In this document: piece after piece, positions 9,588 through 19,684 of the stretch | Position numbering within the stretch: the first letter of the stretch is position 1 | Layout: each line of letters starts with the position of its first letter | From: Flavobacterium sp. NG2 | GTDB lineage: Bacteria; Bacteroidota; Bacteroidia; Flavobacteriales; Flavobacteriaceae | Assembly (NCBI RefSeq): GCF_034119845.1 | Contig: NZ_CP139420.1 | Location: 1,342,001 to 1,406,000 of the forward strand | Direction: 5' to 3' | DNA: 64,000 bases | Program-made: the position numbers and the translations under genes | The notes under the pieces: model-generated | Database searches by the model: none | What the model was told of the DNA's origin: nothing | What the model saw: the letters and a program-made list of their open reading frames with translations, nothing else

Positions 9588-10877
9588 ATGGATATTAATT
9601 ACATTCATGGTTTGTTTTTGGAATCTAGTGGGGTTTCAATTGATACGCGTAAAATTGCAGTGAATTCAATGTTTGTTGCTATTAAGGGTGAGCGTTTTGA
9701 TGCTAATACTTTTGCGAAAGAAGCTTTAGAAAAAGGTGCGTCATCTGTAATAATAGATAATGAGTCCTATTATATTGATGAGAGAACAATCCTAGTTGAA
9801 GATAGTTTGGTTGCTTTACAGCAGTTGGCTAGTTTTCATCGAGATTTTTTGAAATTACCTATTATAGCCCTTACAGGAAGTAATGGTAAAACAACAACTA
9901 AAGAATTAATTCAAGTAGTACTTTCGAAAAAGTATAATACAAAAGCAACAATTGGCAATCTAAATAATCATATTGGTGTACCATTGACTTTGCTAAGTTT
10001 TAACTCTGAAACTGAAATTGGTATTGTCGAAATGGGAGCAAATCACAAGAAAGAGATTGAATTTCTTTGTGAGATAGCAAAGCCTAATTATGGATATATC
10101 ACAAATTTTGGGAAAGCACATTTGGAAGGATTTGGTGGTGTTGAAGGAGTAATTCAGGGGAAGAGTGAAATGTATCAATATTTATTGAAGAGTAAAGCTC
10201 TTGCATTTGTAAATTTAGAAGACACTATTCAGGTTGAAAAAACAAGGCATTTAAATTCATACACTTTTGGAGTAGGGAAGAAGAATGCAGATGTTAATAT
10301 TGATTCGGTTGCAGCCAATCCGTTTGTAGAAGTAGTTTTTTCAGATATAAAAATCACCTCTCATTTAATTGGCTTGTATAATGCAAACAACTTAAATGCA
10401 GCACTAACTATAGGAAAGTATTTTAAGGTGGATGATTTGGCAATAAAAGAGGCTTTAGAAGGGTATGTTCCTGAGAATAATCGTTCGCAATTATTAACTA
10501 AGGGTTCGAATGAAATTATTTTGGATGCTTATAATGCAAATCCTAGTAGTATGTTGGTTGCTATTCAAAATTTTGTTCAGCTAGGAAAATCAAATAAGGT
10601 GATGATTCTGGGGGATATGTTTGAATTAGGTGTCGATAGTCTAAAAGAACACAAGGCTATTGTCGAATCCGATTTGATTGACGGAGAAATTGGATGTTAT
10701 TTTATAGGTGAAGCTTTTTATGAAAGTAGAAATAGCAAACCTAATTTTAAATTTTACAAGACTTTTTCAGACTTTAAAGAGTATCTTCAAAATACTTCGA
10801 TAACAAATAGTATAATTTTAATTAAGGGTTCTAGAGGTATGGCATTAGAACGCACATTGGAATTTTTAGGAGAATAG
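9588..10877 (+). CDS. murF: UDP-N-acetylmuramoyl-tripeptide--D-alanyl-D-alanine ligase MurF
   Basis: This cytoplasmic ligase adds D-Ala-D-Ala to the UDP-MurNAc-tripeptide in peptidoglycan synthesis. The 429-aa protein shows the Mur-ligase ATP-binding motif GSNGKTT at residues 97-103. The NLNNHIGVPLTLL and EMGANHKKEI segments of the central domain follow. The YNANPSSM and GDMFELG motifs mark the C-terminal domain. The MurF-type N-terminal domain (SIDTRKI, GERFDAN) is also clear. It begins 14 nt after the gldJ terminator and ends before a two-way terminator shared with the PUL regulator. The gldJ-murF adjacency is conserved in Flavobacterium. Confidence 0.95.
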   Translation: MDINYIHGLFLESSGVSIDTRKIAVNSMFVAIKGERFDANTFAKEALEKGASSVIIDNESYYIDERTILVEDSLVALQQLASFHRDFLKLPIIALTGSNGKTTTKELIQVVLSKKYNTKATIGNLNNHIGVPLTLLSFNSETEIGIVEMGANHKKEIEFLCEIAKPNYGYITNFGKAHLEGFGGVEGVIQGKSEMYQYLLKSKALAFVNLEDTIQVEKTRHLNSYTFGVGKKNADVNIDSVAANPFVEVVFSDIKITSHLIGLYNANNLNAALTIGKYFKVDDLAIKEALEGYVPENNRSQLLTKGSNEIILDAYNANPSSMLVAIQNFVQLGKSNKVMILGDMFELGVDSLKEHKAIVESDLIDGEIGCYFIGEAFYESRNSKPNFKFYKTFSDFKEYLQNTSITNSIILIKGSRGMALERTLEFLGE

Positions 10878-10894
10878 ATATTTCTTTTAGTTAT

Positions 10895-10936
10895 AAAATG
10901 GGTCTTTTGTTTTTAAATAAAGGACCCATTTTTTTT
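10895..10936. terminator. Bidirectional terminator between murF and the PUL regulator
   Basis: A 10-bp stem AAAATGGGTC (10895-10904) pairs with GACCCATTTT (10923-10932). It is followed by T on the plus strand and by A-rich sequence on the other side. It can stop murF and the convergent gene ending at 10942. Confidence 0.8.
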
Positions 10937-10941
10937 AGAGG

Positions 10942-13803
10942 TTAAATACTCATTAAAAATCCGGTTAGATTTTCCTTCTTGTTGAGTTCTAATTTTTTTC
11001 TTAATCTATAACGCGCCAATTCTACACCACCAGTCGAAATATTCATCACATCGGCAATTTCTTTGGTTGACATATTCATGAGTAGATAGGTAGCAAGATC
11101 TAATTCACGAGGTGAAATTGTTGGATATTTTTCTTTTAGTCGCTTTAAGAAATCAAAGTGTACATTTTTAATATGTTTTTCCAAATCTTTCCAACTTTTA
11201 TCTGAATTAACCTCTTTGACAATACTTTTATTTAATCTGCTAAATTGAGTTTTGGTTGATTCATCAAAGGAATTTATGTTAAAATCTTTTAGCTTACTGA
11301 TGATGCCATTCAAGATTTTGTTCTTTTTAACTGACTGTAATGAATTCATTACGAGCTCCTTGTCTTTCGCAAGAAGTTTCATCTGAAGTTTCTCGTTTTC
11401 CAATTTTTCAATTTCCTTGACAAGCTTGTAGCGCTCCTGTAAAATTTTGGTTTCTTTCTCCAAATATAATCTTCGCTGTTCTATTTTTTCAAAATATTTG
11501 TTTTTCCTTATTTTCATTTTTATTCGCTTACGAATAAGAATTACTGCAGCTACGGCAAGACCCAAATAGAGTATATAAGCCAAAAAATGTCGGTACCAAG
11601 GTGGGGAAACTGCAAATTCAACAGTAGTTTCATCCGATTGAATACCATAACTGTTCCTTACTTTCAATTTCATCAAATAATTACCTTCTCTCAAATTAGT
11701 ATATTCCTTAATTGAATTTGTTGACCAAGCACTCCATTTTTTATCAAAACCTACTAATTTATATGAGAATTCAATGTTTTGAAGGTTTTCAAAAGCAGGT
11801 GAGGAAAAGGTAAATTTAACTTGGTTTGAACTATATGGAAACTTCAAGTCTTCCATTTTTGGGTTAATATTACTTAGATATAACGTATCTGAAGGAACGG
11901 TAAGCGTACGTATAAAAGCTTTGGGTTTTGCAATAAAATTATTTGAAGCCTTAGAATTGTAATGTGCTAAACCATCGGTTAAACCTATTAAAATATTCTC
12001 TGGGTCAATAGTATTTACGGATAAAAAATCCGGAACTAGATTGCCTGTAAGATTTGAAAAGGGAACGAGTTCATTTTTATAAATTCCTTTTTCTTTCTTC
12101 ATCAATGCCCCTAATGACTGTTTAAAAATGTACCATATGTTACCTAGTCTGTCTTCATGAAAATAATCTATAGGGGAAATATTTTTGAATAATTTAGTCA
12201 AGCCCTTGTCTTCGTAGAATAATTCTTGTTCATACGAATATTTGAAAAATTGATTGTTTTTTTGAAAACAGATAGCTCCATTTAATCGTTGAAAACTTTG
12301 AATGCCTCTTGTGGAAGGCGATAGGTTTTGGTGTTTTTTGACTAATTTAATTTTAAAATCAGCTGTTAACATAAGTTGATAAACAATATCATCTTTTTTT
12401 AACCAAATACTATTCTCATCAATTTCAAAAGTTTCAACTGATTTGTTGAATCCCTTTATTCTGTTTTTAAACACCCAACCATTTGATTTTTTTTCGAATA
12501 CAGAGAAGCCATTATAAGACGAGCCTATTAAATAATTAGGATTATTTGCCGATTTTCTAAATGTCCAATAACCGACATCATCACCTATTTTAGTCGATTT
12601 TCCCCCCGAAACAACCAAGGCACCTCTGTTATGAGCACATATTAATTGGTTGTCTATTACTTGAATATTCCATGCCTGTCCCGTGGTTCCTTCTACAAGA
12701 ACAAAACCGTCTTCCTTAAACTGTTCGTTCCAAGAATGATAAAAAAGCCCCTGGTTAGTTGCTACATACAAATATCCATTATGAAGCACCGAAGCATAAA
12801 CAGTACTGATTCCGAAACTATAGTCCATGAAAGTAAAGGGTGAACTTTCATTTACAAAGGATATTCCGTTGTCGAGACCCAGCCATAAATTATTCCTATT
12901 GTCAACAAATGAAGTAAGTACTGTATTGTTTTGAAGCCCTTTTTCGCGATTGATATGTTGAATTATCTTTCCGTTATTATCACAAATGACAACACCATTT
13001 AAAATAGAATTGATCACAATCTGATTCTTGTTTATTCTAACACCTCCAAGACAGCTGTTCTTTTTGATGAATGCATTGACATCTGTATTCCAAGGTTCTA
13101 TCTTGGAATCTTTATATGTAAAAAGCCCTCTATCAAGTGTAGCTATTAATAATTCATTATTTGGCTGTTCGAATATTCCCCATATCTCAGTATTGTTTAA
13201 TGCTGTAGTGCCTTTTAAAGGAAATAAGATACCTTGTTTATATTCCATTAGCCCTTGAACGACATCTTGAACATAAATTTTGTTTTTTAGCTGAAAGGAA
13301 AACTGAAATTTATTGGGTGCTTTTAGAGTGCGTAACTTATTATTTTTATAGATGTAGATTGCATTAAATGTCTGGAAAATCACCTCATCCTTGTAAAAAT
13401 GTATTTTCCATATCATATCAAGTACTTCGTTTTTTTTGCTTTTTATCAAATTTGAAATAGACTGGTATATTAATTTTCCATTCGAATTTGATTCAAAATA
13501 TCCAAATTCATTATATCCCCCTACAAATATTTTTCCTGAAGGAGCTATTTTTAAACTTCTCACAACAGGTATTACTGGTAATTGATATTTGGTCCACCTG
13601 ACTCCGTCAAACTGTAATAGCCCACTATTGTTGGCAAAATATAAATTGCCGTTTTTGTCTTGGTTGATATTCCAATTTTGTGCTGCCCCCTTAAATTCAG
13701 ACCTTTTATAGTTTGTTATTTCAGGCAAGCCAATATTTTTAATTTGACTAAAAAGGCAAGTTGTTTTTACTAGAAGTAAAATGATAAATACAGATAAACG
13801 CAT
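10942..13803 (-). CDS. Membrane-spanning beta-propeller / Y_Y_Y / LuxR-type HTH regulator of the PUL
   Basis: This is probably the glycan-sensing transcription regulator of the adjacent locus. The start was set at the ATG at 13803 (953 aa), where a signal-like hydrophobic segment begins; an upstream ATG adds six residues. The large periplasmic half (about residues 30-680) consists of two-component-type propeller repeats (for example NLWLGLDNGIS, LIGLTDGLAHYN). A Y_Y_Y domain follows (about 690-750, SYKLVGFDKKW). One membrane helix (about 755-775) and a charged coiled coil (about 780-850) come next. The last 60 residues are a LuxR/GerE-like helix-turn-helix (SPRELDLATYLL ... TKEIADVMNIS). No histidine kinase or receiver domain is present, so it differs from hybrid two-component PUL regulators. 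It is divergent from susC, and direct repeats lie between them. Confidence 0.8.
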   Translation of the reverse strand: MRLSVFIILLLVKTTCLFSQIKNIGLPEITNYKRSEFKGAAQNWNINQDKNGNLYFANNSGLLQFDGVRWTKYQLPVIPVVRSLKIAPSGKIFVGGYNEFGYFESNSNGKLIYQSISNLIKSKKNEVLDMIWKIHFYKDEVIFQTFNAIYIYKNNKLRTLKAPNKFQFSFQLKNKIYVQDVVQGLMEYKQGILFPLKGTTALNNTEIWGIFEQPNNELLIATLDRGLFTYKDSKIEPWNTDVNAFIKKNSCLGGVRINKNQIVINSILNGVVICDNNGKIIQHINREKGLQNNTVLTSFVDNRNNLWLGLDNGISFVNESSPFTFMDYSFGISTVYASVLHNGYLYVATNQGLFYHSWNEQFKEDGFVLVEGTTGQAWNIQVIDNQLICAHNRGALVVSGGKSTKIGDDVGYWTFRKSANNPNYLIGSSYNGFSVFEKKSNGWVFKNRIKGFNKSVETFEIDENSIWLKKDDIVYQLMLTADFKIKLVKKHQNLSPSTRGIQSFQRLNGAICFQKNNQFFKYSYEQELFYEDKGLTKLFKNISPIDYFHEDRLGNIWYIFKQSLGALMKKEKGIYKNELVPFSNLTGNLVPDFLSVNTIDPENILIGLTDGLAHYNSKASNNFIAKPKAFIRTLTVPSDTLYLSNINPKMEDLKFPYSSNQVKFTFSSPAFENLQNIEFSYKLVGFDKKWSAWSTNSIKEYTNLREGNYLMKLKVRNSYGIQSDETTVEFAVSPPWYRHFLAYILYLGLAVAAVILIRKRIKMKIRKNKYFEKIEQRRLYLEKETKILQERYKLVKEIEKLENEKLQMKLLAKDKELVMNSLQSVKKNKILNGIISKLKDFNINSFDESTKTQFSRLNKSIVKEVNSDKSWKDLEKHIKNVHFDFLKRLKEKYPTISPRELDLATYLLMNMSTKEIADVMNISTGGVELARYRLRKKLELNKKENLTGFLMSI

Positions 13804-14005
13804 AATTAAATTATAATTCAATGACTGAGTTGTTGTTTGGAAAATTAAAAAAATCGGGTTTTGTTACTATATCATTACTCATTATGAACAAAATCGAGAT
13901 TTTATAAGTATTAGATAAATGTAGTGTTTTTTGTTGACTATTAACAAATTAATAACAATGCTTGTAAATATATAATATATTGTTAAACAGTGTTTTGTAA
14001 TTTAA

Positions 14006-14071
14006 TTGATGTGTTTTTGTATGGTTTAAAAATTGCTTTTGATGTGTTTTTGTAATATTTAAAAATTACTT
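14006..14071 (+). repeat. Two 33-bp direct repeats upstream of susC, probable activator site
   Basis: The unit at 14006-14038 is repeated head to tail at 14039-14071 with 29 of 33 identical positions. The first 16 bases (TTGATGTGTTTTTGTA) are identical in both. A weaker, shifted copy may lie before it (TGTTTTGTAATTTAA near 13991-14005). The 33-bp period is three helical turns, which would place two regulator monomers on one face of the DNA. The rest of the 327-nt gap between the regulator and susC is A+T-rich. A weak -7 match (TAGTATTG, 14090-14097) lies downstream of the repeats. Binding by the divergent LuxR-type regulator is an inference from position. Confidence 0.55.
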
Positions 14072-14130
14072 ATTCCGTAAAAAAGCATGTAGTATTGCAA
14101 GGAATTACTAAATAATTAACCAAAATTCTT

Positions 14131-17100
14131 ATGAATATGAAATTTACAAAACAGCACTTCTTTTGCTATTTATTTATTCTATTCTCAGTTTACTTGCATG
14201 CGCAGGACGTAATTGTAAGCGGGAAAGTTTATGACGAAAACGGATTTCCTATACCAGGTGTAACGGTATTAGTGAAAGGAACCTCTACCAGTTCAATAAC
14301 TGATTTTGATGGAGTGTATAAGATTAAAGCTTTAGCAAAAGCAACTTTAGAATTTACTTATTTGGGTTACAACAAAGCCCAAGAGGTAGTCAATGGAAGA
14401 ACTAAGATTGACATCAAACTTAAACCATCAACCGAAAGTTTACAGGAAATTGTGGTTGTAGGTTATGGAACTCAAAAGAAAAGTGTCGTAACTGGAGCTA
14501 TTTCTAGTATAAAAGCTACTGATTTAGAAGATCTACCAATTACTAGAGTAGAGCAATCCTTACAAGGAAGGGTTTCAGGTTTGACAATTGCTGCTAATTC
14601 GGGGCAACCAGGTTCGTCTTCAACCATTAGGGTTCGAGGTGTTACTACTTTTGGAAGCAATGAACCATTATGGGTTGTTGACGGAGTAGTTGTTGATGCT
14701 GGAGGAATTGGGTTCCTTAATCAATCGGATATTGCTTCGATAGAAGTATTAAAAGATGCTGCTTCGCAAGCTATTTATGGTGCAAGAGCTGCGGCTGGTG
14801 TTATACTTGTAACAACCAAAAAAGGAAAATCAGGAAAAATCAATGTGAGTTACAGTGGCTATACTGGAGTATCTGCTCCAGCTAGGAAATTAAACTTGTT
14901 AAATGGAAGTGAGTATGCTACTTTGATGAATGAGGCTTCGGTTGCAGGTGGTGGAGCTATAAAATTCCCAAACCCAAGTTCTTATGGTGAAGGAACGGAT
15001 TGGCAGTCCGCTATTTTTAACAATAGTGCCAAACGAGTTGGACATGAATTAAGTTTAAGTGGTGGAAATGATGTGTCAACATTCTATTTGTCTTTTGGGA
15101 TTTTAGACCAAGAAGGTATTGTCACTACTGATATTTCAAATTATATCAGAAAAAACATTCGATTGAACTCTACTCACAAAATCAGTAAAAAAATTACTTT
15201 GGGACAAACTTTAGGGTATTCTAGAGAAAAAAATGTTGGATTAGGGAATACCAATAGTGAGTTTGGAGGTCCATTGAGTTCTGCAATTAATCTTGATCCA
15301 TTAACTCCTATTGTAGTGACAGATCCTGTTGTTGCTAATCAATCACCGTATACTAATAATGGTGCTATTAGAGATGCTAATGGTAATCCTTACGGAATTT
15401 CGTCTCTTGTTGGTCAAGAAATGTCAAATCCACTGGCGTATGTTCAAACTAGATTAGGTAACTACGGATGGTCTGATAATTTTGTTGGAAATGCATATTT
15501 AGAATATGAGCCAATAAGTGGCTTGAAATTCAGGTCTACTCTTGGAGGGAAATTAGCGTATTGGGGTGGTGAAAGTTTTACACCTGTATCCTACTTAAAC
15601 GCTACAAATATTACAGCCCAAAATAATATTTCAAGAAACACAAATACTGGTTTTGGTTGGAATATAGAAAATATCGCTTCGTATTCAAAACGTATTAAAG
15701 ATCATAATTTTAGTGTCTTAGTAGGTCAAGGTGCTTATGTTGATAATATTACAAGCGGTAGTGGTGTAACTTATTTTGATATTCCAGTTACTAGTCATGA
15801 AGATGCTTCGTTTAATTTTAGTGTTCCAACAGATCAAATTAGCGCTTATGCCTATACTGGTTCAGAGCACATAGTGACATCATTGTTTTCAAGATTAAAT
15901 TATGATTATAACGAAAAATACTTGTTTACAGGTATTATTCGTAGAGATGGGTCTTCACGATTTGGATCAAATAATAAGTACGGGACATTTCCATCATTCT
16001 CATTAGGATGGGTGCCTTCAAAAGAAGCATTTTGGAAAGATAATGACGTAATCAATCAATTGAAATTTAGAGGAGGTTATGGAGTTACAGGTAGTGATGC
16101 TATTGGAGATTTTAGATATTTAGCTACTGTAGGTGGAGGAAGAAATTACACCATTGGTACTTCTGGATCTGTAACTATTGGAAACAGCCCTAATGCTCCT
16201 TCAAATCCTGACTTGAAATGGGAAGAGACTAGTCAAGCTAATATTGGTTTTGATGCTACACTTTTTCATGATTTTAATCTAGCAGTAGATTTATATGATA
16301 AAAAAACTAGCGGAATTTTGCAAGATGTTACCATCCCTGGTTATGTTGGTTCAACTGGAAATCCTGTTGGGAACGTTGCCGACATGCAAAACAGAGGAAT
16401 TGATTTAGAATTGGGTTACCGAAAAAAAATCGGACAAGTAAATCTGTCGGTTAATACCAATGTATCTTATTTAGAAAACAAAGTGACTAACTTAGGAAAT
16501 GGTATTGATTTCTTATCTGGTGGACAAACCATTCAATCGAGTACTTATCCTATTACAAGAGTTCAAGTAGGACAGCCTTATAATGCTTTTTATGGTTTTA
16601 AAACAGAAGGTATTTTTCAAAATCAAACACAAATTAACGAATACAAAAATACATCTGGTGGGTTGATTCAACCAAATGCAGTTCCTGGAGATTTCCGTTG
16701 GAAAGATGTTAATGGAGATGGTCAAATCACATCTGATGATAGAGAATTTTTAGGAAGTCCAATACCTAAATATACTTTTGGTTTCACAATCAATTTAGAT
16801 TATAAAAATTTCGATTTGCTAGTTTTTGCTCAAGGGGCTAGTGGAAATAAAATTTTTCAAGGATTGCGCAGACTAGATATTGGAAATGCTAATTATCAAA
16901 CTACTGCTTTAGGACGTTGGACAGGTGAAGGAACTTCAAATACTTTTCCAAGATTAACAACTAATGACACGAATAAAAACTTTAATAACCCGTCAGATTT
17001 TTATTTAGAAGATGGTGATTATTTAAGATTTAAAACGATTCAATTAGGATACTCTTTGCCAACAGATGCAATTGGCAAAGTAGGTTTGAATAAAACTAGA

Positions 17101-17244
17101 ATTTATTTAACAGCGGAGAACTTATTCACTTTTACAAAATATTCTGGATATGATCCTGAAATTGGAGGAAGTGTAATGGGAATTGATAGAGGATTTTATC
17201 CGCAAGCTAGAACATTTATGTTGGGTGTTAATTTACAATTTTAA
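14131..17244 (+). CDS. SusC/RagA-family TonB-linked outer-membrane glycan importer
   Basis: This is the outer-membrane channel that imports oligosaccharides with its SusD lid, powered by TonB. The 1037-aa protein has a signal peptide ending in LHAQ at about residue 25. A carboxypeptidase-regulatory-like plug extension follows (about 27-100, GKVYDENGFPIPGVTV ... TDFDGVYKI). The TonB box region is EIVVVGYGTQKK. The plug (about 110-225) carries LRVRG-like and DAASQAIYGARAAAGVI motifs. The rest is a 22-strand beta-barrel ending in an aromatic-rich strand with a terminal Phe. A second ATG two codons later (14137) is an equally possible start. It is followed after 13 nt by susD. Confidence 0.95.
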   Translation: MNMKFTKQHFFCYLFILFSVYLHAQDVIVSGKVYDENGFPIPGVTVLVKGTSTSSITDFDGVYKIKALAKATLEFTYLGYNKAQEVVNGRTKIDIKLKPSTESLQEIVVVGYGTQKKSVVTGAISSIKATDLEDLPITRVEQSLQGRVSGLTIAANSGQPGSSSTIRVRGVTTFGSNEPLWVVDGVVVDAGGIGFLNQSDIASIEVLKDAASQAIYGARAAAGVILVTTKKGKSGKINVSYSGYTGVSAPARKLNLLNGSEYATLMNEASVAGGGAIKFPNPSSYGEGTDWQSAIFNNSAKRVGHELSLSGGNDVSTFYLSFGILDQEGIVTTDISNYIRKNIRLNSTHKISKKITLGQTLGYSREKNVGLGNTNSEFGGPLSSAINLDPLTPIVVTDPVVANQSPYTNNGAIRDANGNPYGISSLVGQEMSNPLAYVQTRLGNYGWSDNFVGNAYLEYEPISGLKFRSTLGGKLAYWGGESFTPVSYLNATNITAQNNISRNTNTGFGWNIENIASYSKRIKDHNFSVLVGQGAYVDNITSGSGVTYFDIPVTSHEDASFNFSVPTDQISAYAYTGSEHIVTSLFSRLNYDYNEKYLFTGIIRRDGSSRFGSNNKYGTFPSFSLGWVPSKEAFWKDNDVINQLKFRGGYGVTGSDAIGDFRYLATVGGGRNYTIGTSGSVTIGNSPNAPSNPDLKWEETSQANIGFDATLFHDFNLAVDLYDKKTSGILQDVTIPGYVGSTGNPVGNVADMQNRGIDLELGYRKKIGQVNLSVNTNVSYLENKVTNLGNGIDFLSGGQTIQSSTYPITRVQVGQPYNAFYGFKTEGIFQNQTQINEYKNTSGGLIQPNAVPGDFRWKDVNGDGQITSDDREFLGSPIPKYTFGFTINLDYKNFDLLVFAQGASGNKIFQGLRRLDIGNANYQTTALGRWTGEGTSNTFPRLTTNDTNKNFNNPSDFYLEDGDYLRFKTIQLGYSLPTDAIGKVGLNKTRIYLTAENLFTFTKYSGYDPEIGGSVMGIDRGFYPQARTFMLGVNLQF

Positions 17245-17257
17245 AAAAGATAATATT

Positions 17258-18775
17258 ATGAAACTTAAAAATATAAAATTTTCACTTATTGCTTCTGTTG
17301 TGCTTTTTACAGCAACTTCATGCAGTGAGGAATTTTTGAATGTGGAGCCAAAAGGGACTGCATTAGAGGACAATTATTATACAAACGAATCGGAAGCTTA
17401 TTCTGGACTTATTGCCGTTTATGATGTTATAGGAAAACAATCTAGGGGATTTGAAAATATGCTTACCATGTTAAATGCAGGTTCTGATGACTTTTTTGCT
17501 GGTGGTGGTGGTGCTACTGACGGAACAGGAATTCAATCTTTTTCTGATTATACTATTAGTCCATCTACTATTCCTGCAAGTTATTGGAATGATTTTTACC
17601 AAGGTATTTTTAGAGCCAATATTTTGCTTAAAAAATTGCCAAATGTACCAATGGATGAGGCCACTAAAGTAAGATTTACGGCTGAAGCTAAAGTATTGCG
17701 AGCCTACTATTACTTTGAGTTGGTTCGAACTTTTAAAAATGTACCCTTAATTACAGAGCCAATTGCAACGACTGAAATATACAATGTTGTACAAGCAACT
17801 CCTGCTGCAGTATATGCTCAAATAGAGAAAGATTTGAATGAAGCATTGCCTAATTTACCTAACACCATCACTAATGTAGCTACTGAAGGGGGACGTTTTT
17901 CTAAAGGTTCTGCTCAAGCTTTATTAGGTAAAGTGTATTTGTATGAAGGGAAAAAGACTGAAGCTGCTGCTGCCTTAGCTGCTGTAAATGGAACACCAGG
18001 TGGTACCAGTCAATATGGATATAAATTGTTGAGCAAATTTTCGGATTTATGGACTATTAGCAACAAGTTTAATACTGAATCTATTATCGAAATTACTCAT
18101 ACTGACAAAAGTAATGCTGATTGGGGCTTTTGGGGATCAGGAGCCGATGAAGGAAATACTGTAAATGTAATGGTAGGACCTAGAAGTTATTCTAGAACAT
18201 CAGGCTCTACTGCACCAGACTATGCTTCAGGTTGGAGTTTTAACCCTGTAACTCAAAATTTATACGATGCTTTAAAATCAGATCCTCGTTTTGATGCGAC
18301 TATTATGGATATGAAAGCATTAAAAGATGCTGGACAAGCAGATTATTCTCCTGGGTATAAAGATACAGGTTACTTCTTGAAAAAATTTATGCCATTAAAC
18401 TCTGATGTTTCAACAGGTGGTGGAGCCTCTGCTTTAAATTATAAGCAAAATATATACGCTATGCGTTTGGCTGATACTTATTTGATGGAAGCCGAAGCGC
18501 TTGGTGCAACAGGAACAAGAGCACAGGCTTTGTTAGATGCTGTTAGAGCTAGAGTTGGTTTGTCATCTGTACCTGTTTCTATGGATGCTATCCTAGCAGA
18601 AAGAAGATTAGAGTTGGCAGGAGAAGGTCATAGATGGTTTGATTTAGTGAGAACAGGAAAAGCAGCTACAGCATTAGCAAGTAGAGGTTTTACAGCTGGG
18701 AAAAATGAAATTTGGCCTATTCCTTTAAAAGAATTGGAAAACACTAAAATTGTTCAAAATCCTAATTACAACTAA
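17258..18775 (+). CDS. SusD/RagB-family surface glycan-binding lipoprotein
   Basis: This surface lipoprotein binds glycan and acts as the hinged lid of the SusC channel. The start was taken at the ATG at 17258, giving 505 aa. An upstream in-frame start would overlap susC and bury the signal peptide. The lipobox is TATSC with lipidated Cys22, followed by SEEFLNVEPKG, a classic SusD N-terminus. TPR-like helices are evident in the first half (RAYYYFELVRTF). The C-terminal motif LAERRLELAGEGHRWFDLVRTG is diagnostic of the family. It sits in the usual order susC-susD-binding protein. Confidence 0.95.
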   Translation: MKLKNIKFSLIASVVLFTATSCSEEFLNVEPKGTALEDNYYTNESEAYSGLIAVYDVIGKQSRGFENMLTMLNAGSDDFFAGGGGATDGTGIQSFSDYTISPSTIPASYWNDFYQGIFRANILLKKLPNVPMDEATKVRFTAEAKVLRAYYYFELVRTFKNVPLITEPIATTEIYNVVQATPAAVYAQIEKDLNEALPNLPNTITNVATEGGRFSKGSAQALLGKVYLYEGKKTEAAAALAAVNGTPGGTSQYGYKLLSKFSDLWTISNKFNTESIIEITHTDKSNADWGFWGSGADEGNTVNVMVGPRSYSRTSGSTAPDYASGWSFNPVTQNLYDALKSDPRFDATIMDMKALKDAGQADYSPGYKDTGYFLKKFMPLNSDVSTGGGASALNYKQNIYAMRLADTYLMEAEALGATGTRAQALLDAVRARVGLSSVPVSMDAILAERRLELAGEGHRWFDLVRTGKAATALASRGFTAGKNEIWPIPLKELENTKIVQNPNYN

Positions 18776-18793
18776 TCGTAAAAATTAAAGAAG

Positions 18794-19657
18794 ATGAAAT
18801 TAAAAATAGTTTTAAATAAAGGAATTTACCTAATGTTTGCTTTGGCAACATTAGGTATACTTAATAGTTGTCAACCTGATGAAGTAGGTAATGGCAACGG
18901 GTTAACAGATGCTAATGTGGATGCCTCATTCACTATAACTCCTGTTGCGGGAGCAGTAAATAAATATACTCTAAGTGCTCAGACTAATAATGTACTGGCT
19001 TCAAAATGGGATGTTGGCGAGGGTGAATATGCAGGTAAAATGATTGAAACCGTTTCCTTCCCTGACGCTGGTACTTATACAATCGTTCATACTGCAATTG
19101 GTAAAGGTGGAGCAACAAAAACAGCTACTAAGCAGATTGTAGTGGCAACTTCAGATCCTGTGGCTGGGAATATAATTCAAGGAGGAAAATTTGAAAGCGC
19201 CACAGACCATGCTAAATGGACAATTTTGAACATAAGTGCTTCAGGAGCGGCTTGGACGTTTAATAATGGTAGTGCTACCATAAAAGGCGGAGGTTGGAGT
19301 CAACAAGGGATTTACCAAGCTGTTCAAGTTCAGGCCAATAAAGATTACAAAATTGATATGAAAGTATCTGGTAGTGGCGCATCAAACACTTGGTTTGAAG
19401 TATTTGTTTCCAAAACGGCTCCTGTTCAAAATTCGGATTATAGTGCCGATGGTAAAAGAATGGGACTAAGTACTTGGGACGGATGTGGTAATGCTCCATT
19501 TTCAGGAAAATTATCCGTAGTGGGTTGTACTGGATCTGGAAACACCGTTCGTTTTACAGAAGCAGGAACTGTTTATTTAGTCATTAAATGCGGAGGTGAA
19601 AACATAGGTACTACAGGAATTTCAATTACTAATGTTGAAATGAGAGGTAGTAATTAA
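18794..19657 (+). CDS. PUL surface glycan-binding lipoprotein (PKD plus CBM4-like domain)
   Basis: This is a non-catalytic surface glycan-binding protein of the PUL, probably the third member of the capture complex. The 287-aa product has a lipobox (LNSC, lipidated Cys26). A PKD-like Ig domain covers about residues 42-118 (FPDAGTYTIVHTAIGKGG). A C-terminal beta-sandwich of about 160 residues resembles carbohydrate-binding modules of the CBM4/9 type (NIIQGGKFES start, conserved WTILN and WFEVF aromatic residues). It has no catalytic motif. It lies 18 nt after susD and a strong hairpin follows it. Similar proteins accompany beta-glucan PULs (family knowledge). The exact ligand is inferred from the neighbouring enzymes. 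Confidence 0.75.
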   Translation: MKLKIVLNKGIYLMFALATLGILNSCQPDEVGNGNGLTDANVDASFTITPVAGAVNKYTLSAQTNNVLASKWDVGEGEYAGKMIETVSFPDAGTYTIVHTAIGKGGATKTATKQIVVATSDPVAGNIIQGGKFESATDHAKWTILNISASGAAWTFNNGSATIKGGGWSQQGIYQAVQVQANKDYKIDMKVSGSGASNTWFEVFVSKTAPVQNSDYSADGKRMGLSTWDGCGNAPFSGKLSVVGCTGSGNTVRFTEAGTVYLVIKCGGENIGTTGISITNVEMRGSN

Positions 19658-19684
19658 GATTAGTTAGTTTGTGGTTAGTTGGTT

